DNA from: JANWHF01 sp036276235
GTDB taxonomy: Bacteria > Planctomycetota > Phycisphaerae > Tepidisphaerales > Tepidisphaeraceae
Direction of reading: 5' to 3'
DNA length: 17,022 nt
NCBI GenBank assembly: GCA_036276235.1
Contig: DATBDZ010000244.1
Location: 1 to 17,022 of the forward strand
Shown: positions 6,001-13,361 of the stretch, piece by piece
Numbering within the stretch: position 1 is the stretch's first letter
Layout: each line of letters starts with the position of its first letter
Made by a program: the position numbers and the translations under genes
The notes under the pieces: model-generated
Told to the model about the DNA's origin: nothing
What the model saw: only the letters and a program-made list of their open reading frames with translations
Databases searched by the model: none

Positions 6001-8511
6001 GTGGCCAAGACGGCCTCCACGCTTCATCTGTTGTTGCAACGTTTGCTGCGCAATTCGGCGCTGGCGGCGCTGATTCTCTTTGCACTCGGAATCGCGCTGC
6101 ATGATCGATTTGATGTCAGCGGCGCATGTCTCTGCGCGACCGTTGTCATGCTGGCGCTGGCGTCGTTCGCGCACTGGCGCGAGTGGGGAACCGAATCCTC
6201 CTGCTGCATCGCCGTGGCGGTGGTTTGCGGCGGCATCGTCGCCGGACAGCTTGAGGCGTTTTGGTTTCCCACCAATCAGATCGCCACTTTTGTTTCCGAT
6301 GAGGGAAAGCTGGCGTCATTTGAAATTGAGCTGACCGATGCACCAAAGGTCATCCCCGGCGAAGGGCCGCGCCATGCATCGGGGAAGCAGATCGGCCGCG
6401 CGGAAGTCTGTCAGGTAAAAACGAATTCCGGTTGGGAAAAATCAGACGGGGAAGTGTCGTTCACGTTTTCGCAAACCGTTCCGCCGCTCTTTGCTGGGGA
6501 AAAGATTCGCGTGCTCGGGACGCTTGTGCGCCCAGCGCCGGCGACGAATCCCGGGGCATTCGATTGGCAGGTTCACTACCGCCGCCAACGCGTGATGGCG
6601 GAGCTGCGCGTCAATCGCGCCTGCGATCTGCAGATCGTTCGATCCGCAAAGGTGCCCTCTTCGATCCTACGGCGTGGGTTTTCGCAGGCGGATAGCGTTG
6701 ATGGCGAGTTGCTGGCGGCACTTCTTCTGGGCGAGCGCGGGCCGGGCATTCAAAAGATCGTCGATGATTTTAATACCGCCGGCGCGACTCATTTGCTGGC
6801 CAGCAGCGGCCTTCGCGTCGGGATGCTGACGGCCTGTCTCTACTTCCTTTGCAAGCTGGTGCGGCTTCGGCCGAGATACACACTCGTCGCAGTAATCGTC
6901 GCGGTCGTTGTTTTGGGGCTTGCAGTCTTTCCGACAGCGCAATCAGTGCGGCCGGTGATTGCCGCGTGCGGAATCGTCTGCGCGCTGGTCCTGCGTCGGT
7001 CGGTTAGCTCGCTCAACATGCTTGGACTAGCCGGCTTGGCGCTGTTGCTCTGGCGACCGCTGGATCTTTATTCGGCGGGATTTCAAATGACGTTTGTGGT
7101 GGTGCTCGGCCTGCTCGTGCTGACGCCGCCGCTGACGCGGAAGCTCGAGATATGGCTTCGCGATCCTGACACGGATGCGCTGGAGCGACTTGGCCGACTG
7201 CCGACACGGCGGCGATATTGGCGCTGGACCTGGCGCAAGGGCGTGCAGCTTGCGATGGCATCGGTGATCGCCTGGCTAGTAGCCGTCCCGCTGGTGGCCT
7301 ACCACTTCGAGCAAGTGAATCCCTGGTCGGCGTTGGTCGGACTGATGCTTCTTCCCGTGGCGTTAGCTGCGTTGACGATGGGCTTCGTCAAGATTGTCCT
7401 GACATTGATGCTGCCGTTTGGCGCATCGTGGTGGGCGGCGCTGGCTGCTCTTCCGGTGAGTTGGCTGCGGCACGGCATCGCATGGTGCGCGAGATTGCCG
7501 GGTGCGGATATACCAGTGCCGTCGCCGAGCGGCTGGCAGGTTCTTGTTTGCTACGTGCTGCTTGCCGCGCTCTTTTCTCTGCCGTTTATCTCGTGGGGCC
7601 GCGTGCGCGTCCGGATGGTTGCGGGGTGCAGTCTTGCCGGCGCTTGCGGGATGTCGCTGTTTTTGCCGCTGCTGGTTGGATTTGCCGGACAAAGCGCCTC
7701 GCCGGACGAAGTTCGAATTACGTTGCTGAGCGTCGGCGCGGGGCAATGCGCGGCGCTCGAGCCGCCGGGCGGGCAAATTGTTCTGCTCGATGCCGGTTCA
7801 TCCACGCTCAGCGATCCACTGCGAACGGTGATCGCGCCGTTTCTTCGCCATGGAGGGCGGGCGTCAATCGATGAGGTCTTTCTCAGTCATGGCGATTTCG
7901 ATCACATCAATGCGGTGAGCGGACTGCTGAAGGACTATCGCGTCGGGCAGATCGACTTCAGCCCGCACTTGCAGACGCATGCGCACGAAAGCTCGACCTG
8001 CCGCCAGATGCTCGCGGATTTGGACCACGCGCATCAGAAGCCGAATCTGATCGTGCGGGGCGGCGGCGTTGAACTGGGCGGCGGCGTTCACGCGACGATC
8101 CTCTGGCCGCCGGCGCAGTCCACCATGAATTCAAACAACACCGGCATTGTGATGCGCGTGGAGTTCGGAGGGCGCTCGATTCTGTTTACGGCCGATATTC
8201 AGGCACCCGCCGAGACGGAGTTGCTCAAGCACCCGGAGGATCTACAGGCGGATATCCTCGTCGCGCCGCACCATGGCAGCAGCGAAAAAACGACGGCCGC
8301 GTTTGTCGCTGCGGTGCATCCGAAATTCATCGTCAGCTCCGACGATCATCATCTGACCGCCAAGCAGCGCGAGTTTGGAAACATCGCGGGGGAGACGCCG
8401 CTTTATCGGACGGGAAGCTGTGGGGCGATTTCGATTATTATTGATCGGAAGGGTGGGATGCGGGCGGAGCCGTTTTTGAAGACCGCCAAGGCGGCGATGA
8501 ATTTCAGATAG
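6001..8511 (+). CDS. comEC: ComEC/Rec2 family DNA uptake channel
   Basis: An 836-residue protein with the three-part layout of full-length ComEC. An N-terminal part has two or three membrane segments and a soluble OB-like domain (DUF4131 region, about 20-215). The polytopic competence domain (about 235-540) carries the signature LLLGERGPGIQ and FNTAGATHLLASSGLRVG. A C-terminal metallo-beta-lactamase-like domain (about 560-830) has LLDAGSS, the metal site SHGDFDHINAVSG (about 628-640), FTADIQ, and VAPHHGSSEKT (about 754-764). ComEC carries single-stranded DNA across the inner membrane during natural transformation, and the C-terminal domain is thought to degrade the non-transported strand. The HxDxDH residues are mostly kept, so that domain may be active. 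The start is a GTG without clear SD. The minor pilin operon follows on the same strand after 273 bp, which supports a DNA-uptake role. Confidence 0.92.
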   Translation: MAKTASTLHLLLQRLLRNSALAALILFALGIALHDRFDVSGACLCATVVMLALASFAHWREWGTESSCCIAVAVVCGGIVAGQLEAFWFPTNQIATFVSDEGKLASFEIELTDAPKVIPGEGPRHASGKQIGRAEVCQVKTNSGWEKSDGEVSFTFSQTVPPLFAGEKIRVLGTLVRPAPATNPGAFDWQVHYRRQRVMAELRVNRACDLQIVRSAKVPSSILRRGFSQADSVDGELLAALLLGERGPGIQKIVDDFNTAGATHLLASSGLRVGMLTACLYFLCKLVRLRPRYTLVAVIVAVVVLGLAVFPTAQSVRPVIAACGIVCALVLRRSVSSLNMLGLAGLALLLWRPLDLYSAGFQMTFVVVLGLLVLTPPLTRKLEIWLRDPDTDALERLGRLPTRRRYWRWTWRKGVQLAMASVIAWLVAVPLVAYHFEQVNPWSALVGLMLLPVALAALTMGFVKIVLTLMLPFGASWWAALAALPVSWLRHGIAWCARLPGADIPVPSPSGWQVLVCYVLLAALFSLPFISWGRVRVRMVAGCSLAGACGMSLFLPLLVGFAGQSASPDEVRITLLSVGAGQCAALEPPGGQIVLLDAGSSTLSDPLRTVIAPFLRHGGRASIDEVFLSHGDFDHINAVSGLLKDYRVGQIDFSPHLQTHAHESSTCRQMLADLDHAHQKPNLIVRGGGVELGGGVHATILWPPAQSTMNSNNTGIVMRVEFGGRSILFTADIQAPAETELLKHPEDLQADILVAPHHGSSEKTTAAFVAAVHPKFIVSSDDHHLTAKQREFGNIAGETPLYRTGSCGAISIIIDRKGGMRAEPFLKTAKAAMNFR

Positions 8512-8521
8512 GCACTCAGAA

Positions 8522-8647
8522 CCCTCTCCCCTGTACTCAGGGGTGAGGGCAGGGTGAGGGGACAGCGATGCGCCGTTGAGCGTATTTCGCCAATTCGCGC
8601 ACCGGTCCCCTCATCCCAACCCTCTCCCCTGAGTGCAGGGGAGAGGG
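8522..8647. repeat. Composite palindromic repeat, copy B (variant)
   Basis: Arms 8522-8563 and 8605-8647 are inverted copies of about 42 bases with a few mismatches and one indel. Each arm has an inner palindrome (CCCCTGTACTCAGGGG on the left, CCCCTGAGTGCAGGGG on the right). The layout is the same as in copies A and C, but the sequence belongs to a different subfamily. It starts 10 bp after the comEC stop, so the transcript could fold into a long hairpin there and separate comEC from the pilin operon, though no T run follows. Confidence 0.75.
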
Positions 8648-8749
8648 AGAATGAGCAAACGATTCCGCATTTGCGCCAGCACTGGTCCGATAACATGGCG
8701 AACTTTCACACTTATACAGTTGAAGTCGGGCTCATGATCGGACGAATAG

Positions 8750-8782
8750 ATCGGTAGGCGCTTTACGTCCGCGCCGACCGAT
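8750..8782 (+). promoter_or_regulatory. Hairpin directly before the pilin operon start codon
   Basis: ATCGGTAGGCGC (8750-8761) and GCGCCGACCGAT (8771-8782) pair with a single A-G mismatch around a 9-base loop. The stem ends 2 nt before the ATG at 8785, and no SD exists in the 30 nt upstream. In an mRNA that starts upstream, the hairpin would sit in the ribosome landing site. It may control translation of the whole ATGA-coupled operon. Confidence 0.5.
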
Positions 8783-8784
8783 CC

Positions 8785-9267
8785 ATGCGAATTTGCACCC
8801 GCACATCCATACGCCGCACCCGAGGGCACACCCTTATCGAGTTGGTGATTGTTCTTGCCGTGATGGCGTTGCTTTGGGGAATTGCCGCGCCGCGGTATGC
8901 CGGCGCGATGTTTCGCTATCGGGCCGAAGCCTCTGCCCGGCGAATCGCTGCCGACCTGACGATGGCCCGGGCGCATGCGATGCAGACCAGCAGCAGCGTC
9001 GCCGTTACCTTCGACACGACGAACAACAAATACACGCTGGCCGGGATTCAGTCGCTCGATCGCTTGTCGAGCAACTGTACGGTGAATCTGGCAATCGATC
9101 CTTATCAAGCGACTCTCACTACCGTTCCCTTCGCGAGCAATAAAGTCACGTTCAGCACCTACGGATCGGCGGACCAGGGCGGCACGATCACCGTCACGTC
9201 CGGCGGATTTGCCTGGACGGTGACGCTTGAAGCGACTTCAGGAAAGGTGACGGTGTCGGGGCCATGA
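8785..9267 (+). CDS. Minor pilin, GspH/FimT type
   Basis: A 160-residue type IV pilin-like protein. A 14-residue basic leader ends in G14, followed by HTLIELVIVLAVMALLWG, with Glu at +5 (E19) as needed for prepilin peptidase cleavage, methylation and assembly. The hydrophobic helix (15-38) leads into RRIAADLTMARAHAMQTSSSVAVTF, the A-x-x-L-x-x-A-R-x-x-A pattern with following beta strand that is typical of GspH/FimT/FimU. The C-terminal half is beta-rich (TFSTYGSADQGGTITVTSGG), as in this family. It is the first gene of four overlapping pilin genes. It is probably an inner-membrane minor pilin that joins the tip complex of a type IV pilus or pseudopilus. It has no SD and starts just after a hairpin. 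Confidence 0.88.
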   Translation: MRICTRTSIRRTRGHTLIELVIVLAVMALLWGIAAPRYAGAMFRYRAEASARRIAADLTMARAHAMQTSSSVAVTFDTTNNKYTLAGIQSLDRLSSNCTVNLAIDPYQATLTTVPFASNKVTFSTYGSADQGGTITVTSGGFAWTVTLEATSGKVTVSGP

Positions 9268-10208
9268 TTACATTGCCGACACAATTTCAATCGAGAGGCT
9301 TGCGAAATCGTCACGCGTTCACCCTCATCGAGATGGTCGTCAGCTCGGCGGTCGTCGGGTTGATCGCTCTGGCGGTGGCTTCATCAGTGACGGTCGCCTT
9401 GCGGTGCGCCCAAAGCACGCGAGATACTGGGAGTGCATACAACCAGACCGCCGTCGCGCGCAGCGCGGTGGATCAGATCTCCGACGACATGAAGGCGGCG
9501 ACGAAGATTGAGCCGCTGTATGTGCCGCCCTGGCCGGCAGGCACAATCGGCGTAACGCTGACGGTTCCCGCCCGCAATGGAGATAGCAGTCCCGAGACGA
9601 TCGTCTATTCCTGGGCGGGCGCCGGCCAGCCGATCATGCGGCAATACAACAGCCAGACGGCGGTGTCGATTGCCGACAATGTGCAGAATTTTGCGTTTTC
9701 GTTTTCGCCGGAGCAGTTGCTGGTTCAGCATGATGCTGTTAACGGCAACGCCACCTCGGCCGCTCTCTCCAGCACCAACTGGTTCTGCGAGTATTTCCGC
9801 CCGACGTTTCCCAGCGGCACAACAAGCTGGAAGTTGACGCACGTCAAACTTCAATTACAGCGCAGCGGGACCTCGACGGGAACGGTCAACGTCAAGATCT
9901 ATAACCCCGACGCCAGCCAAAAGCCGACCGGCACGGCACTGGCAACGGCAACCGTCGATATCTCCACCGTTTCTTCCAGCGGCGGAGCGTGGGTGGATGT
10001 GCCGATCAGCGGAATCAGCGGGCTGGCTCCCGGCAGCGGTCTTTGCATCGTCGTTGGAACCTCGTCCGGGTCGATCGGCTACTGCTACTACGACTCGCCC
10101 GCGACCGCCAACACAATTTATTCCGCAAGCACGAGCGGGGGCTCGAGCTGGACTTCCAATTCGGGCCAGTGTCTTCAGTTCTATGTCTACGGAGCGGCAT
10201 CACCATGA
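9264..10208 (+). CDS. Minor pilin, GspJ/PilW type, with extra C-terminal domain
   Basis: A 314-residue pilin-like protein. The leader is 18 residues ending in RHA, then FTLIEMVVSSAVVGLIALAV with Glu at +5 (E23). Residues about 40-150 fit GspJ/PilW (SAVDQISDDMKAATKIEPL, later SIADNVQNFAFSF). From about residue 153 to the end there is an additional Ser/Thr/Gly-rich beta domain. It contains LTHVKLQLQRSGTSTGTV, VKIYNPD, SGLAPGSGLCIVVG and YYDSP, which resembles the jelly-roll choice-of-anchor modules of bacterial surface proteins. That would put a possible binding domain at the pilus tip. The ATG overlaps the previous stop (ATGA), and its own stop overlaps the next start in the same way, so expression is probably coupled. 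Confidence 0.85.
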   Translation: MITLPTQFQSRGLRNRHAFTLIEMVVSSAVVGLIALAVASSVTVALRCAQSTRDTGSAYNQTAVARSAVDQISDDMKAATKIEPLYVPPWPAGTIGVTLTVPARNGDSSPETIVYSWAGAGQPIMRQYNSQTAVSIADNVQNFAFSFSPEQLLVQHDAVNGNATSAALSSTNWFCEYFRPTFPSGTTSWKLTHVKLQLQRSGTSTGTVNVKIYNPDASQKPTGTALATATVDISTVSSSGGAWVDVPISGISGLAPGSGLCIVVGTSSGSIGYCYYDSPATANTIYSASTSGGSSWTSNSGQCLQFYVYGAASP

Positions 10209-10972
10209 AAGCCTTTGGCGCAATTGAAACTTCTGGTGATGGGCGCTCTCCCTCCTCCGGTACTCCGGGGGAGGGCTGGGGTGGGGGTCGTGTAGAAGGA
10301 TCATCATCTGCGCGAACGGCCCCCACCCTAACCCTCCCCCGGAGTACCGGAGGAGGGATTAAGATTCGGAGCGGCCGACACGCATTTTCACTCATCGAAG
10401 CACTGATCTCGCTGCTGATCGTCGGCACGCTGCTGGCGGCATCCGGCGCGGCGATCAGCACGGCAGCGCGCTCTTCCTCCAGCCAACAGGAGATGCTGCG
10501 CGGCGAATCGCTGGCGCGCCAGCTATTGGCCGAGATCGTGCAGAAGAAGTATCAGCAGCCCAGCGCGGTCACGCTAACGCTCGGCCCCGAGACCGGCGAG
10601 ACGCGCTCGACGTTTAACGACGTGGATGATTACGCCGGCTATTCTGAAAGCCCGCCGGCTGATTCTTCGGGCAACGCCATCGCCGGCTACACTGGCTGGA
10701 CGCGCTCGGTGGATATCAAATGGGCCGATGCCAGCACACTTCAGGTCGCGGCTTTACAAGCGGAAACGAACGTCAAACGGATCGTTGTCACCGTCACCGC
10801 ACCTTCGGGAAGATCATGGTCGGTGTCGGCAGTTCGCTCAAGCTACAGCATCTACGATAAATCGACTTCGACCAGTACCTATCCGGCTACCGCCAATATC
10901 TTTGTCCAGGTGGGAAGCAGCTCGACAACGTCGGCCTCGTCGCGCGTCAATCTTGTCAACCTGGTGCCATGA
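10205..10972 (+). CDS. Minor pilin, GspI/PilV type, with repeat-extended leader
   Basis: A 255-residue pilin-like protein whose processing site is HA|FSLIEALISLLIVGTLL (A60|F61, Glu at +5 is E65). GESLARQLLAEIVQKKYQQP follows (about 99-118), the conserved A-x-x-L-A-x-x-L-L-x-E helix of GspI/PilV. The first 60 residues would all be leader, against 11-18 residues in the other intact-looking pilins here. Residues 16-51 are encoded exactly by a palindromic repeat (10250-10357), which leaves a 24-residue leader if removed. The ATG at 10205 overlaps the previous stop (ATGA) and is preferred for that reason. An internal start after the repeat would need a GTG/ATT-type codon; none has an SD. The frame also runs upstream to 9989, but that part overlaps the previous gene and is not coding. 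Confidence 0.85.
   Translation: MKAFGAIETSGDGRSPSSGTPGEGWGGGRVEGSSSARTAPTLTLPRSTGGGIKIRSGRHAFSLIEALISLLIVGTLLAASGAAISTAARSSSSQQEMLRGESLARQLLAEIVQKKYQQPSAVTLTLGPETGETRSTFNDVDDYAGYSESPPADSSGNAIAGYTGWTRSVDIKWADASTLQVAALQAETNVKRIVVTVTAPSGRSWSVSAVRSSYSIYDKSTSTSTYPATANIFVQVGSSSTTSASSRVNLVNLVP
10250..10357. repeat. Composite palindromic repeat, copy C, inside prepilin leader
   Basis: Arms 10250-10287 and 10320-10357 (38 bases each) are inverted copies with about three mismatches around a 32-base centre. Each arm contains a smaller palindrome (CTCCGGTACTCCGGGGGAG on the left). The total is 108 bp, 36 codons, aligned with the reading frame and free of stops in the pilin frame. It is closely related to copy A at 4595-4700. 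Confidence 0.85.
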
Positions 10973-12216
10973 TGAAAACGAACTTAAAGCGGCGGGCTCG
11001 CCGCGGCGGCATTTACATCTTCGTGCTCGGCAGCTCGCTGCTGGTCGGCCTCATCGGCATGTCCGCAGTCGCGCTCACGCAGATCAAAGCGCGCTCGGTC
11101 GGCGATTCCAACGACATCGCCGAGGCATCGGCACTGGCCGAATCGGGCGTCGAGCTGGCGCTGATGAAATTCGGCACCGATACCAACTGGCAAACCGATT
11201 ATCCGAGCGGCACCGCCACCACGCCCGTCGCAATGGGCCACGGCACCGTCAGCTTCAAATGGGCAACTGTCAGCGGCGGCGTTCGCGTTTACGGGATCGG
11301 AAAAGTTCACAACGCCACGCGCATATACAGCATTAAGGCGACACTAGGCCAGCCTTCGGGCGCGCTGCTATCGGCGGCGTTTGGCGGGACTTCCATTACG
11401 CTTCCCACGCTTGGCGCGGTTAGCGGCGGCGGAACGATTACGTCCAATGGCTCGGTCGGCGGGCTGCTCACAACATTTTCCGTGCCAACGACGCTTCAAT
11501 ACCTGACCAGCACGACATTGGGCATCATCACCAACCTGCTCAAGACGCAGATCAGCGTCGCCATAACGACGCCCGACTCATCGCACGTTTTTGATTATTA
11601 CACGACCAACGGATTGGATATCACATCGCATGTGCCCAACGTAAGCGGAACGCTGAAACTGCAATATGCGCTGCTGTCCCCGAACGTGAATACTCTGGGC
11701 GGCGGGCAGAACTCCCAGGGGATCTACGTCATCAATTGCAACGGCACGAACATTCAGATTTCCAATACTCGTGTCTATGGAACGTTGGTGCTGCTGAATC
11801 CCGGATCCAGTTCGACCGTAAACGGCGCCGTTTATTTTGCGCCGGCAGTAGCCGGATATCCGTCGCTCATGGTGAAGGGGAACATGGCGCTGGCCGCGGG
11901 GACGACCGCCCTGGCCGACAATAGCGCCCAAGGCATTAACTACAACCAGGCCGGCGCGCCGTACGGCGGCGTTACCGATATCACCTATACGACAACCTAT
12001 CCGTGCCGCTTCGAAGGCGTCGTGTATGTCTCCGGAAATTTAAATGCCACCGCAGCGACCTTCATCGGTAGCGTGATCGTTAACGGAACGTTCACGGCAA
12101 CCACGTCGCTCTCCATCACATACGACTCGACGGTCTACACGTATGCCGCGCCGGGATTCTTCTCGTCGTCGCTGACGACGGTACCCGCAAGCTGGCAATG
12201 GGAAACCGGGCCGTAG
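10969..12216 (+). CDS. Minor pilin, GspK/PilX-like, with large beta-rich C-terminus
   Basis: A 415-residue protein starting with a basic stretch (KRRARRGG) and one hydrophobic helix (about residues 14-38, IYIFVLGSSLLVGLIGMSAV). DIAEASALAESGVELALMKF (about 48-67) follows, the helix pattern of PilX/GspK N-termini. There is no Glu at position +5, as is usual for GspK. The rest (about 130-415) is rich in Thr, Gly and beta strands, with segments such as GTLVLLNPGSSSTVNGAV, FEGVVYVSGNLNATA and FIGSVIVNGTFTAT. These resemble a right-handed beta-helix or polymer-type surface domain rather than a normal GspK core. It overlaps the previous gene by ATGA and is the last gene before the terminator at 12243-12270. 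An ATG at 10972 is an equally possible start. Confidence 0.75.
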   Translation: MMKTNLKRRARRGGIYIFVLGSSLLVGLIGMSAVALTQIKARSVGDSNDIAEASALAESGVELALMKFGTDTNWQTDYPSGTATTPVAMGHGTVSFKWATVSGGVRVYGIGKVHNATRIYSIKATLGQPSGALLSAAFGGTSITLPTLGAVSGGGTITSNGSVGGLLTTFSVPTTLQYLTSTTLGIITNLLKTQISVAITTPDSSHVFDYYTTNGLDITSHVPNVSGTLKLQYALLSPNVNTLGGGQNSQGIYVINCNGTNIQISNTRVYGTLVLLNPGSSSTVNGAVYFAPAVAGYPSLMVKGNMALAAGTTALADNSAQGINYNQAGAPYGGVTDITYTTTYPCRFEGVVYVSGNLNATAATFIGSVIVNGTFTATTSLSITYDSTVYTYAAPGFFSSSLTTVPASWQWETGP

Positions 12217-12242
12217 CCGAGCATTTATCTCCATCAAAAAAG

Positions 12243-12270
12243 AAGCGGCAGGCTTGGGAGCCTGCCGCTT
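12243..12270. terminator. Bidirectional rho-independent terminator
   Basis: AAGCGGCAGGC (12243-12253), loop TTGGGA, GCCTGCCGCTT (12260-12270) form a perfect 11-bp stem. On the minus strand a run of six Ts (12236-12241) follows closely, fitting termination of the repeat-protein gene. On the plus strand GTCTTTTGG follows, fitting the end of the pilin operon. It lies between two converging stops (12216 and 12295). Confidence 0.9.
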
Positions 12271-12294
12271 GTCTTTTGGTATTGAGCATCAAGG

Positions 12295-13023
12295 TTAGAC
12301 GCGAGTCACCACGTCATGGCCGTTACTGTTCACGACCACATCGCCGTTGACCACAGTGATTGTGTCGGATCCGTTGCCGCCATCCACGGTATTCGTCGAG
12401 CCCAAATCTACGATCGTATCGCTGCCGTTACCACCCATAATGCTGGAGTCGGTCAGCGCACTGAGTTGCTGGAAGACGCCGGACTGCAGCGTGTCACTTC
12501 CATTGCCGCCGTCGATGACGACGGCGTTGCCGCCGGCGGTTGTCGTTTCGGTCCCGGAACTGAGAATAAACCCGCCTGCAATCACTGAATCATTCCCATT
12601 TCCACCCAGGACGGTGGCATTGCTCAAACCGCCGATCACGATGGTGTCATCGTCATTCCCACCCATGATGACGCTGCCGGCGCCGAAGGTGTCATTAGCC
12701 GGATCGAAGACGTCCGCCACAACGCCAATCGTGTCGTTTCCGCTTCCGCCATCGATGAATACAGGCACGTCTTTGATGAGGGCGTTGATCGTGTCGTTCC
12801 CGCTTCCGCCGAGAATCACGATAGCCTTGATTCCCTCAAAGGTGTAGACGTTGCCGCCAGTTGGAAATGATTCGACGACGAGTGCCGAATGGCTGTCGGT
12901 AAAGGGTTCTTGTACCAGGATATTTTCACCCGAATTATCCAACTGCACCACCAGGACATGATCTCCGACCACGTTTGCGGTTGCAGACAGCAATTGCCGA
13001 CGCTCAAGCATTTCGATCACCAT
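12295..13023 (-). CDS. Exported RTX-like Gly/Asp repeat protein
   Basis: A 242-residue protein starting MVIEMLERRQLLSATAN, which carries the LERRQLLS form of the planctomycete extracellular motif at residues 6-13. Residues about 80-242 are repeats of the GGxGNDTI type: GGSGNDTINAL, GGSGNDTIGVV, GGNDDDTIVIGG, GGNGNDSVIAGG, GGNGSDTLQSG, GGNGSDTIVDLG and GGNGSDTITVV. This is close to the calcium-binding nonapeptide of RTX proteins, which folds as a parallel beta-roll. Spacing between repeats is longer than the strict nine residues (about 20-25), so calcium binding is likely but not certain. The ATG at 13023 is chosen over the adjacent GTG at 13026 because AGGAG (13031-13035) then has a 7-nt spacer. 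It is monocistronic and ends at the terminator 12243-12270. Confidence 0.82.
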   Translation of the reverse strand: MVIEMLERRQLLSATANVVGDHVLVVQLDNSGENILVQEPFTDSHSALVVESFPTGGNVYTFEGIKAIVILGGSGNDTINALIKDVPVFIDGGSGNDTIGVVADVFDPANDTFGAGSVIMGGNDDDTIVIGGLSNATVLGGNGNDSVIAGGFILSSGTETTTAGGNAVVIDGGNGSDTLQSGVFQQLSALTDSSIMGGNGSDTIVDLGSTNTVDGGNGSDTITVVNGDVVVNSNGHDVVTRV

Positions 13024-13361
13024 CACATAGCTCCTAAAACCACTCGTAACGCCAACATCCGCGGCCAGGCAGGGATTCCCTTTACGAGGGGAGACATGAT
13101 CCGCTGACAGTGCGCGCAGGCGCGGCTGATTACGAAATTCCCGCGATGCCCAAATTGTGAATAGATTGCGGTCCGAAGCGCCATAGCCCTGGCACGCAAG
13201 GTCCGCTAACTAAGAGGGCATTTTACTGCACTCCATGCCGCAAATCGACACAATTCCGGGAAAAAATGCAGAATTGGCCCCGAAAGCGAGTTGCATTACT
13301 TTGCGCTGCAAAGTTGGAGAGAATTGGAAGTATGGGTTTATCGAGACGTTGCTACACGGTA
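13024..13361. other. Intergenic region upstream of the repeat-protein gene
   Basis: No convincing gene in these 338 bases. It should hold the promoter of the repeat-protein gene (minus strand). A minus-strand TAAAAT at about 13223-13228 is the best -10-like hexamer, but no well-spaced -35 is visible. A short palindrome CTTTGCGCTGCAAAG (13299-13313) lies near the end of the HD-GYP gene but lacks a T run. Confidence 0.4.

Noticed and set aside
9989..10204. Upstream extension of the PilV-like frame
   Set aside because: It overlaps the coding end of the GspJ/PilW-like gene; the ATGA overlap at 10205 is the expected start.
4595..10357. CRISPR array
   Set aside because: The repeats are three widely spaced palindromic elements, not regularly spaced direct repeats with unique spacers; no cas genes are present.
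10626..11336. 236-codon plus-strand frame across the PilV-like/PilX-like junction
   Set aside because: It is out of frame with both pilin genes, Arg/His-rich low-complexity translation, a shadow of GC-rich coding DNA.
12347..12847. 166-codon plus-strand frame opposite the RTX-like gene
   Set aside because: It is a Ser/Pro-rich mirror of the Gly/Asp repeats, as expected from antisense of a periodic gene; no SD.
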